NCBI GenBank assembly: GCA_018882645.1
Contig: VERM01000136.1
Coordinates: 1 to 5,082 of the forward strand
Source: Ferruginibacter sp.
Lineage (GTDB): Bacteria > Bacteroidota > Bacteroidia > Chitinophagales > Chitinophagaceae
Length of the DNA: 5,082 nucleotides
Reading direction: 5' to 3'
The number at the start of each line of letters is the position of its first letter. Position 1 is the first letter of the stretch. The notes under the pieces were generated by a model. It saw only the letters and a list, made by a program, of their open reading frames with translations. It made no database searches and was not told the DNA's origin. Both the position numbers and the translations under genes were made by a program. Shown in pieces: positions 1 to 5,082 of this stretch.

Positions 1-742
1 TTAGCGGTTCTTCTAAAGGACTTATATGCCCGCCATCAACAATTACCATTTCAATTTTTGGAGGAATTGGAACATAATCTTCTTTCCCTTTTATTGCCAT
101 TGCTTTCACCTTCAAATCAAGAATCATGGAAGTAGCATTTTCAGCATCTATAATAACTTTTTTATCCGTTTGCTTGATGTCATTGATGCTAAGGATATTC
201 ATCGAACGCTGAAGTTGGCTTAGCAAATCAGGGTTTCCGTTCAATGAAGATTTTCCATACAACGATTTAGCTGCTTGTTTCGTGTAAAATTTTCGGAAAA
301 GCAGCATTGTATGTTGGAGTTTGAAAAGCCTTTTTTGTTTATTAGTAGCGGCTTTAAACGGCATATTACACAAACCTATCCCGTCAAATCTTTCCGGATG
401 TTTATTTGCTGCTCTAAGTATTGTCATACTTCCCCACGAATGACCAATTGCGATAACCTTTTTGATTTTTAAACTGTCTAAAATTTCAATGAGCATATCG
501 GCACAATCATGTAAAGACCAATCCGAATTGGTTATTTCACGACTTTCTCCATGAAGAGGCATATCAACGGTAATAACCGTTCTGTCATTAATTTGCTTAA
601 CATGTTCATCCCATAAGTGATGATCAAAATAAACCCCATGAAGAAAGATAATAGGAAGATTATCGGATTTACATTCTGTGAAATGAACGGCTATTTTACC
701 GATTTTGGTATTTATAAATTTTGTTTGAGCTGCTGTTGTCAT
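1..742 (-). CDS. Alpha/beta hydrolase, C-terminus cut by the window edge
   Basis: A serine hydrolase of the alpha/beta-hydrolase fold, probably a cytoplasmic esterase or lactonase-like enzyme; the substrate is unknown. The frame is open for 247 codons from an ATG at 742 and runs off the left edge. An in-frame stop lies shortly upstream of that ATG, so the start is well bounded. Visible motifs are the oxyanion-hole HG (H35-G36, in FLHGVYF), the nucleophile elbow GHSWGS with S102, a likely acid D222 in GKEDYVP, and the catalytic histidine H239 in DGGHISPLEEP. Residues about 127-205 form the helical cap. The order and spacing match a complete Ser-Asp-His triad, so probably only a short C-terminal helix is missing. 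No signal peptide is seen. It starts 41 bases after the stop of the NAD(P)-binding SDR gene and is likely the last visible gene of that operon. The fold is certain; the reaction is not. Confidence 0.93.
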   Translation of the reverse strand, partial: MTTAAQTKFINTKIGKIAVHFTECKSDNLPIIFLHGVYFDHHLWDEHVKQINDRTVITVDMPLHGESREITNSDWSLHDCADMLIEILDSLKIKKVIAIGHSWGSMTILRAANKHPERFDGIGLCNMPFKAATNKQKRLFKLQHTMLLFRKFYTKQAAKSLYGKSSLNGNPDLLSQLQRSMNILSINDIKQTDKKVIIDAENATSMILDLKVKAMAIKGKEDYVPIPPKIEMVIVDGGHISPLEEPL

Positions 743-783
743 GATGAAATCAGAAGAATAATTAAATTAAACGAGATTTCATT

Positions 784-1425
784 TCAGTTACTAATGGATG
801 GAGCCTGTCTAGAATAAGAACCATCTGTTATTTGCCGGACCATAAATTCAGCGACATCGCCCAAGGTGATGGATAATTTTAATCCCTTTCCATCCAGCGT
901 TACATGTACATTTCCTTTTGGATTTTTGTCTACAAAGTTTGGGCAACGGACAATTGTCCAGTCAAGTTCGCTATTCATGATGATTGGCTCCATTCGATTT
1001 TTGTCGTCAATGATTACTTTTAACCACTTCATAAAATAGGGAAGAATAATTTTTGTAAAAAACCAAGGATAAAATGAAACACTATTGCCAGCCCCAACAT
1101 TACTCATGGCAATTAGCCTTTTGATATTTTGTTTTTCCATTTCTTCAACGATGATTTTTGTCGCGTCTGAAATAAATGTAGTGGGCTTCGCATTTCCTTT
1201 ACCTCCAACACCAAGGCATTGAATGACCGCATCGCAGTTTTTTAAAACATCTGCAACGATTTGTCTGTTTAATACATTGCCTTCAACAACAGTAAGATTT
1301 TTGTGATTAATGGAAATCGCAGATTTATTCCTTACCAAAATGACTACTTCGTGTTGTTTTGAAAGGGCTTCTTTTAATATGACTTTACCGGAAAAACCGG
1401 TTGCCCCGAAAATGGCTATTTTCAT
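784..1425 (-). CDS. Atypical SDR, NAD(P)H-binding protein (NmrA / biliverdin-reductase-B-like)
   Basis: A 213-residue single-domain Rossmann protein of the atypical short-chain dehydrogenase group (NAD(P)H-binding, NAD_binding_10 type). The N-terminus is the nucleotide-binding loop GATGFSG (residues 7-13) after a short beta strand. VRN with R32 follows beta-2 and suits NADP(H) phosphate binding. The SNVGAG stretch near 108 and LDWTIVRCPNF (154-164), then GDVAEFMVRQI (189-199), are hallmarks of this group. The classical YxxxK catalytic pair is absent, as expected for it. Relatives reduce flavins, biliverdin or quinones or act as redox sensors; which applies here cannot be told. The ATG at 1425 fits the family's N-terminus, and the stop is TGA. 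It sits 58 bases after the classical SDR gene and 41 bases before the hydrolase, all in the same direction, which suggests co-transcription. The family call is firm; the reaction is open. Confidence 0.92.
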   Translation of the reverse strand: MKIAIFGATGFSGKVILKEALSKQHEVVILVRNKSAISINHKNLTVVEGNVLNRQIVADVLKNCDAVIQCLGVGGKGNAKPTTFISDATKIIVEEMEKQNIKRLIAMSNVGAGNSVSFYPWFFTKIILPYFMKWLKVIIDDKNRMEPIIMNSELDWTIVRCPNFVDKNPKGNVHVTLDGKGLKLSITLGDVAEFMVRQITDGSYSRQAPSISN

Positions 1426-1483
1426 TTTTAAATTGATTTATGGACTAATTAACTATTTAAAATACATGTCCTTTCAAAGTCTT

Positions 1484-2263
1484 TTATTTTGTCGCCATAA
1501 TATTTGCAGCGATGTTGAGCCTTAACTTACTAGGGGGCATGATACCCGATAAAAATCCAAGTACTTTATTTTTAAATCCCGGAATAATATGGAGCTTCCC
1601 CTTCATCATTCCGCGATATCCTATTAATGCAACAGCTTTTGCGGACATTACACCTTTTGCGTATAATTTGGCATTGTTCATATCAGCACGTTCCATAAAA
1701 TTGGACTCGTTTGGGCCAGGAGAAAGAACCGTTACGGTAACACCTGTTTTTTCAAATTCCTTGTGAATAGCCTCAGTCAAACTTATTACATAGGCTTTAG
1801 TAGCACCATAAACTACAAAGTTGGGATCGGGTTGTAAACCCGCCATGGAGGCTACATTTAAAATTCTACCTTTCCCTCGTTTCACCATTTCTTTTCCAAA
1901 ATGATAACTTAAATCAGTGAGACTCAAAATATTTAAATGAATCATTTCATTGTACCTATCCATTTGCCTTTCTATGAATGGGCCATATTCTCCAAAACCG
2001 GCATTGTTTAATAATTCGGTTACTATCCAATCATTAGCATTGACGACATCCTTAATAGCATTTAAACCTTTCTGTTTGGACAGGTCGGCTGCAACTATGT
2101 GAACATGGGTTTTATACTGCTCTTCAATTGAACGCTTAATTTTCAGAAGCTTTTGTTCGTCTCTGGCAACAATAAGTATATCTTTTTTGTCTTTAGCAAA
2201 CAGCATAGCTAACTCATAACCGATACCTGAGGAAGCTCCCGTAATGATAGCAATCTCTTTCAT
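1484..2263 (-). CDS. Classical short-chain dehydrogenase/reductase
   Basis: A 259-residue NAD(P)-dependent oxidoreductase of the classical SDR family, full length for that family and predicted cytoplasmic. Seen in order: TGASSGIG cofactor loop (8-15), VARDEQKL with R34 after beta-2 (favouring NADPH), D60, NNAG (86-89), N111, catalytic S139 in NVASMAG, and Y152-x3-K156 in VYGATKA, followed by the SPGPNES loop (181-187). The complete Asn-Ser-Tyr-Lys tetrad implies an active enzyme. It most resembles the DltE/YqjQ-type bacterial SDRs, which interconvert hydroxyl and carbonyl groups on poorly defined substrates. The ATG at 2263 places the cofactor loop at the normal distance; the leader ahead of it is A/T-rich with no Shine-Dalgarno, usual for Bacteroidota. 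It is the first gene of the putative enzyme operon, preceded by the inverted repeat and candidate promoter at 2392-2428. Confidence 0.95.
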   Translation of the reverse strand: MKEIAIITGASSGIGYELAMLFAKDKKDILIVARDEQKLLKIKRSIEEQYKTHVHIVAADLSKQKGLNAIKDVVNANDWIVTELLNNAGFGEYGPFIERQMDRYNEMIHLNILSLTDLSYHFGKEMVKRGKGRILNVASMAGLQPDPNFVVYGATKAYVISLTEAIHKEFEKTGVTVTVLSPGPNESNFMERADMNNAKLYAKGVMSAKAVALIGYRGMMKGKLHIIPGFKNKVLGFLSGIMPPSKLRLNIAANIMATK

Positions 2264-2391
2264 ATGTATATTTATTATTGATTTTCATTTGTCATATGTT
2301 ATACCTTTTTAAATATTCATAGCAGTTGTTATTATATTTTCGTTATGGGCATTTCATCATTGATTGATATTAAAATTGATTGTAAAAATGT

Positions 2392-2421
2392 CCATTATAG
2401 ATGAAAGAGACATGACACAAA
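2392..2421 (-). promoter_or_regulatory. Candidate Bacteroidota-type promoter of the SDR-hydrolase operon
   Basis: On the minus strand, TTTG (2418-2421) is followed after 18 bases by TATAATGG (2392-2399). This resembles the Bacteroidota -33 TTTG / -7 TAnnTTTG arrangement, but the -7 box matches only four of its six fixed positions, so it is a partial match. Transcription would begin near 2385 and leave a leader of roughly 120 bases before the ATG at 2263. No better candidate was seen in the 168-base gap. The promoter is inferred from sequence only. Confidence 0.35.
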
Positions 2422-2428
2422 TGTGTCA
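2413..2428. promoter_or_regulatory. Perfect inverted repeat, likely operator (TGACACA-AA-TGTGTCA)
   Basis: Two perfect 7-base arms flank a 2-base centre, giving a 16-bp dyad of the size and symmetry bound by Crp/Fnr-type dimers. It lies three bases beyond the regulator's stop codon and about 150 bases ahead of the SDR start, and it covers the TTTG of the candidate promoter. No U-tract follows on either strand, so it is not an intrinsic terminator. The obvious inferred partner is the adjacent Crp/Fnr regulator. Centred near -35 of the guessed start site, it could serve repression or class-II-like activation. Confidence 0.55.
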
Positions 2429-2431
2429 AAT

Positions 2432-3022
2432 TTAGTGGCCGGCTAATTTTTTCCTGATGCGGGAAAGAGATTGCCTCTCAATACCAAGATAAGAGGCCAG
2501 GTAAGACAATGAAACCCTATTAAATAAATCGGGATTTTCTTTTACAAAATCAAGATAGCGCGTTTCGGCGTTTTCAAACAGAAAACTTTCGATGCGTTTT
2601 TGCTGTATTTTCAATACTTCTTCTGCGACAAGTCTTCCATATCGTTCAAAAATTGGAAATTTTATATACCCTTCCTGAATATGTTTGTATGAAATGCATA
2701 CCAATATTGTTGGCTCAATGCTTTGAAAGTAGTATTTGGACGGTTTCTGGGATATGAATGAAGCATAATGGGTGGCATAATGATTTTCCCGAAAAAAGTT
2801 TACAGATATTTCGTTGCCATTGTGGTCAACATAAAATGCTCGTATTAAACCAGAGTAAACGAACCCGATTTCTTTTTGAAGTGTGTTAGCGTGAATAAAG
2901 AAATGTTTCTGCTTCAGTTCTCGGACAATTAAACCACTTTCAAGGTATGCCAATTCAGTTTCCGTCACATTTGGACAAAGTGCCTTTACGGAATTTAAAT
3001 ATGTTGTAATGGCTGCTTTCAA
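2432..3022 (-). CDS. Crp/Fnr-family transcriptional regulator (TTG start)
   Basis: A 196-residue DNA-binding regulator of the short Crp/Fnr type abundant in Bacteroidota. Residues about 20-115 form the cyclic-nucleotide-binding-like beta roll (GFVYSGLIRAFYVDHNGNE, then FFRENHYATHYASF). About 125-150 is the dimerisation helix, and 169-194 the winged helix-turn-helix with recognition helix IERQSLSRIRKKL. The cAMP-contact motif RxSAxA of true Crp is not visible and there is no Fnr-like N-terminal cysteine cluster, so the ligand is unknown and cAMP is unlikely. The start is TTG at 3022: an in-frame TAA lies four codons upstream and the protein has no internal methionine, so no ATG start exists. 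The stop at 2432-2434 almost abuts the inverted repeat that precedes the SDR operon. The regulator probably controls those enzymes; that link is inferred from position. Confidence 0.93.
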   Translation of the reverse strand: MKAAITTYLNSVKALCPNVTETELAYLESGLIVRELKQKHFFIHANTLQKEIGFVYSGLIRAFYVDHNGNEISVNFFRENHYATHYASFISQKPSKYYFQSIEPTILVCISYKHIQEGYIKFPIFERYGRLVAEEVLKIQQKRIESFLFENAETRYLDFVKENPDLFNRVSLSYLASYLGIERQSLSRIRKKLAGH

Positions 3023-3104
3023 TTTTAGATCTTACTATTTATTTGAGTGTTTTTATAGCCCAATGACTAATAGCTATTGACTTTACGTTCGGGCGGACTT
3101 ATTT

Positions 3105-3116
3105 TGTAATATTACA
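3105..3116. promoter_or_regulatory. 12-bp perfect palindrome TGTAATATTACA upstream of the regulator gene
   Basis: A fully self-complementary 12-mer lies 83 bases upstream of the regulator's TTG start, in the 169-base gap between the WG-repeat gene and the regulator. The A/T-rich arms and lack of a loop argue against a terminator, and the position suits an operator for the regulator's own promoter. Its sequence differs from the 16-bp repeat at 2413-2428, so it need not bind the same protein. A palindrome this short and AT-rich can arise by chance. No convincing promoter boxes were found beside it. Confidence 0.25.
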
Positions 3117-3191
3117 CTTTTTTATGGGCGATAATTTTCAAGTAGTTCCGTTCTGTCTTCGGATTGCCTAGTGTCGTAATGCAAACATTTA

Positions 3192-4430
3192 CTACTCTTC
3201 CATTTTTTCTCCATTCCACCGTATTGATTTGGATTTTACTTTTATGCCCGAACCGTTACAAACTTTACAAGTTACTGACTTGCCTTTCTTTAAAACTCTT
3301 TCTGTTTTATAAACAGGTATTTGTCTGGTTATTACATCATAGCCTGTAGTGTAGCGCTGGCGTGCTTCTTTTTTTATTTCATATGTCACAATTGTTTTTG
3401 TTTCATAGTAGTCCTTACCTTTTATAGATCCTTCCCCTTTACATTCTATGCAACTGATTTCTTTTGAACAGAAAACTATATTGGAATGACTTTCAAAATT
3501 ACATACCGCATATATGTGATTATTATAGGCAATTTCGTCATTATAATTTAGTTTAAATGGAACGACATTTTTTTTGTTATTGAAAACATTAATTACGGCT
3601 AATTTGTCTTCCATTTTGATTAATATTTCCGGCACCGGATTTGTTTCGCCCGGCCAGGGAATATTGGGTATTGTAATAAAATATTTTTGCTCATAAGTAG
3701 GTAATGTAAAAGGACTCATAACGGCTTTGTTACCTGATTTAAAATAAATATTTCTCTTTCCGTTAAAATCGAAGGTGTATACCAATGATTTGTATATATC
3801 CTTGAAACTGCTGAATTTGATATTTACAACCTTATTTGCAATAGAAAGAATTGTCCCGGAGTTGTCAATCTTTTTTTCTATAACCATGTTTCCCAGTATT
3901 GTATCTCGTTTTACTCCGGCTTTTGCTATTTCATTTTCTCTTATTTCTCTTTCTATAACCTCTATTCTTGTTTTGTCAAGATAGGAACCGTAACTATTAA
4001 AATAAAATTTGGTTTCCCCTTGTTTAAGTATATATTCCCCATAGGGCAGTCGGGTTACAGCATCGTATTCAATGGGGTTAATTATTTTATTATCTTTATC
4101 TATGATTCCCCATTTGTTCCATTGCCGTACAGCTGCTTTTCCGTTAATAAAATCTAAGGCAGTATGATATATAAATGGGATTATCACCTTATCTTTTTGG
4201 TTAATGTAACCCCACGATGAATTTATTCTTACGGCAGCCAGGTTTTCACTAAACTCTCTTACCTCGTCATATTGGGCTTTAATGATCTCAGTACCATTTG
4301 AATCAAAGAAGCCGTATTTATTATTGACCATTTTGCTTTTGAGCTTCTGAGCCTGAATCAGTGTAGCGGGAATAAACATCAGGGCAATAACTAGGAGCCC
4401 TTTTTCTATGTGTTTGGATTTGAGGATCAT
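3192..4430 (-). CDS. Exported WG-repeat protein with C-terminal CxxCxGxG pair
   Basis: A 412-residue predicted exported protein of unknown function. Residues 1-27 form a signal peptide: K-rich start, hydrophobic GLLVIALMFIPATLI, probable cleavage after A27 (IQA/Q). There is no lipobox cysteine. Residues about 33-139 hold three WG (KWG) repeats, with YGFFDSNG at 39, WGYINQKD at 73 and WGIIDKDN at 107, plus a weak fourth at about 141-155. The middle (about 190-320) is beta-rich and unrecognised. The C-terminus carries CIECKGEG (C327, C330) and CKVCNGSG (C388, C391), two DnaJ-like CxxCxGxG knuckles 53 residues apart that could share one metal ion. A Lys/Arg/Tyr/Thr-rich stretch likely to form beta hairpins separates them. 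C310 and C321 are further cysteines. The ATG at 4430 gives a good signal peptide; the stop is TAG. Partners are unknown, and 381- and 169-base flanking gaps suggest a single-gene unit. Confidence 0.85.
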   Translation of the reverse strand: MILKSKHIEKGLLVIALMFIPATLIQAQKLKSKMVNNKYGFFDSNGTEIIKAQYDEVREFSENLAAVRINSSWGYINQKDKVIIPFIYHTALDFINGKAAVRQWNKWGIIDKDNKIINPIEYDAVTRLPYGEYILKQGETKFYFNSYGSYLDKTRIEVIEREIRENEIAKAGVKRDTILGNMVIEKKIDNSGTILSIANKVVNIKFSSFKDIYKSLVYTFDFNGKRNIYFKSGNKAVMSPFTLPTYEQKYFITIPNIPWPGETNPVPEILIKMEDKLAVINVFNNKKNVVPFKLNYNDEIAYNNHIYAVCNFESHSNIVFCSKEISCIECKGEGSIKGKDYYETKTIVTYEIKKEARQRYTTGYDVITRQIPVYKTERVLKKGKSVTCKVCNGSGIKVKSKSIRWNGEKMEE

Positions 4431-4478
4431 TTTGTTTGATTTATTATTCTGAAATAATGAGTGTTATGTGTTAGCCGA

Positions 4479-4547
4479 GCTACATATACAACACAGCTTG
4501 GAAAATCGCTAAATCGCTCACACGTTTTCCAGCGAACTTGCAACAGC
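4479..4547 (-). other. Imperfect 69-base hairpin in the leader of the WG-repeat gene
   Basis: Inner stem: TGGAAAA (4499-4505) and CG (4507-4508) pair with CGTTTTCCA (4523-4531), leaving one bulged base at 4506. GC (4496-4497) pairs with GC (4532-4533) around a second bulge at 4498. Outer stem: TACAA (4487-4491) faces TTGCA (4538-4542), and GCTAC (4479-4483) faces ACAGC (4543-4547). The three outer mismatches are A/C or C/A on the plus strand but become G-U pairs on the minus strand. The structure therefore fits an RNA transcribed leftwards, ending about 48 bases before the WG-repeat start codon. It could be a leader RNA element or a copy of a small dispersed repeat; neither is proven. Confidence 0.4.
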
Positions 4548-4571
4548 ACTTCCGCCAGCCATCCCGACAAA

Positions 4572-4601
4572 CAAAAATGCCATGATAACATGGCATTTTT
4601 G
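4572..4601. terminator. Bidirectional intrinsic terminator, 13-bp perfect stem
   Basis: CAAAAATGCCATG (4572-4584) and its exact complement (4589-4601) flank the 4-base loop ATAA. The A-run on one arm and T-run on the other give a U-tract in either direction, and the minus-strand transcript continues as TTTTTGTTTGT. It most likely ends leftward transcription from the gene at the right edge, whose stop codon lies 211 bases upstream at 4812. It also insulates the WG-repeat gene from read-through. Confidence 0.8.
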
Positions 4602-4811
4602 CGTCAAAGAGTTTAAGTCTTTTAAAGGCTTTGAAAAACACCAAATGCCAAACAAATACAACGCCTTCCCCTACTATTTATCAAATAAAATAATTAAGTT
4701 ATGGTATCATTATTTCACAATTGCATCAAGTCAACACAAAGTATTGCTGAAAAAATTATGACCGAGATTCAGTTCAAGCTTTATGAAATTTGATTTTTCG
4801 GAATATTAACA

Positions 4812-5082
4812 TCACTCAACTTTGAACTTATAGCGCAAGGTGCATTCCAAAGGCTTTGTTGTGATTTTTCTGGCTTTAAAATTGAACAGATAGAAAATTT
4901 GATTGCCTGTTAAAAAAGGTTTTAAATCAACGCCCTGAGCATTGTTCAGCGGAAGCGTGCTCGCATAGACATCTTCAATAGTTCCGGAAGCCAAAATCAA
5001 TTCATTGGGAGGAGTATTGTTAATAAGTGACAATGAGAAACTTTCCAAATTTTGCAAATTATTATCTACATCAGGATTATTG
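4812..5082 (-). CDS. C-terminal part of an unrecognised protein, continues past the right edge
   Basis: The last 89 codons of a longer gene; the frame stays open to the window edge, so no start is visible. A TTG at 5057 is preceded by further in-frame codons (NNPDVDNN) and need not be the start. The visible residues begin with an Asn/Asp-rich segment, then alternate hydrophobic and polar residues in likely beta strands (LESFSLSLIN, NELILASGTI, NQIFYLFNF, CTLRYKFKVE). This resembles the end of a beta-sandwich domain, such as those in surface proteins, but no family was recognised. There is no membrane segment in the visible part and the single cysteine lies close to the end. The stop is TGA at 4812-4814, with a strong terminator 211 bases further on. 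Its coding status is supported by the continuous frame, the protein-like pattern and the shared strand. Confidence 0.65.
   Translation of the reverse strand, partial: NNPDVDNNLQNLESFSLSLINNTPPNELILASGTIEDVYASTLPLNNAQGVDLKPFLTGNQIFYLFNFKARKITTKPLECTLRYKFKVE

Larger units (their letters stand above)
4431..4811. other. 381-base intergenic region with G+C-rich core and terminator
   Basis: This gap separates the WG-repeat gene from the partial gene at the right edge. Bases 4501-4570 are about 51% G+C (36 of 70), against about 18% for part of the SDR leader (2281-2340), so this patch is compositionally foreign to its surroundings. It contains the imperfect hairpin at 4479-4547, a tandem GTGTTA pair (4461-4466 and 4468-4473), and the terminator at 4572-4601. 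The remaining 4602-4811 is ordinary AT-rich DNA with one short plus-strand reading frame of doubtful status. No tRNA, rRNA or known riboswitch was recognised, and no clear promoter for the WG-repeat gene was found. Confidence 0.6.

Noticed and set aside
26..817. Small plus-strand reading frames at 26-223, 275-472 and 617-817
   Set aside because: They lie antisense to the alpha/beta hydrolase and the 3' end of the SDR gene, encode low-complexity Phe/Cys-rich peptides, and match no family.
1310..1766. Plus-strand frames at 1310-1525 and 1512-1766
   Set aside because: These are antisense shadows of the two SDR genes, whose catalytic and cofactor motifs are unambiguous.
2359..2380. Three ATTGAT copies as Fnr-type half sites
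   Set aside because: They are direct, not inverted, irregularly spaced, and expected by chance in such AT-rich DNA.
2413..2428. Intrinsic terminator for the regulator gene
   Set aside because: The stem is short, not G+C-rich, and lacks a following U-tract in either direction.
2394..2429. Sigma-70 style promoter TTGACA (2424-2429) with TATAAT (2394-2399) on the minus strand
   Set aside because: Both boxes are perfect, but the spacer is 26 bases, far from 17. The TTGACA is explained by the palindrome arm plus one flanking T.
3164..3984. Plus-strand frames at 3164-3349 and 3775-3984
   Set aside because: They are antisense to the WG-repeat gene; their hydrophobic look comes from the complement of Lys/Asn/Glu-rich codons.
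4508..4552. 14-codon minus-strand frame from an ATG at 4552 to a TGA ending at 4508
   Set aside because: It is too short to support as a gene and coincides with the hairpin. Its sense-like composition reflects the G+C-rich patch.
4461..4560. Integron attC site or cassette boundary
   Set aside because: The bulged hairpin is suggestive, but no properly oriented RYYYAAC and GTTRRRY core boxes flank it and no second site follows the WG-repeat gene.

Overview
The window looks like chromosomal DNA from a member of the Bacteroidota. It is AT-rich, with intergenic DNA locally as low as about 18% G+C. Start codons lack Shine-Dalgarno sequences and follow A-rich leaders. The families are common in that phylum: a short Crp/Fnr-type regulator ending in the YLGI..QSLSRIRKKL helix, and an exported WG-repeat protein. 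The genus cannot be told from this sequence. All six genes are read leftwards (minus strand). The first and last run off the window edges.

Right edge to left edge: (a) 4812-5082 is the 3' end of an unrecognised protein gene. (b) 4431-4811 is a 381-base gap holding a perfect 13-bp stem terminator (4572-4601) and, nearer the next gene, an unusually G+C-rich imperfect hairpin (4479-4547). (c) 3192-4430 encodes a 412-residue exported protein with N-terminal WG repeats and a C-terminal pair of CxxCxGxG motifs. (d) 3023-3191 is a short gap with a 12-bp palindrome. (e) 2432-3022 encodes a Crp/Fnr-family regulator that starts at TTG. (f) 2264-2431 carries a perfect 7-2-7 inverted repeat (TGACACA-AA-TGTGTCA) overlapping a plausible Bacteroidota promoter. 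(g) 1484-2263, 784-1425 and 1-742 encode a classical short-chain dehydrogenase, an atypical NAD(P)-binding SDR and an alpha/beta hydrolase, spaced 58 and 41 bases apart.

Genes (e) and (g) read as one regulated unit. The regulator lies directly upstream of a three-enzyme putative operon, and the only strong palindrome in the gap sits at that operon's likely promoter. The enzymes suggest small-molecule redox and ester or lactone chemistry, such as detoxification or catabolism of a carbonyl or ester compound, but the substrate cannot be read from the sequence. The WG-repeat gene appears to be a separate unit. No RNA genes, CRISPR arrays, complete insertion sequences or phage genes were seen. I found no convincing new multi-gene system. 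The most unusual items are the WG-repeat/CxxCxGxG protein, the operator-promoter arrangement and the G+C-rich structured leader.
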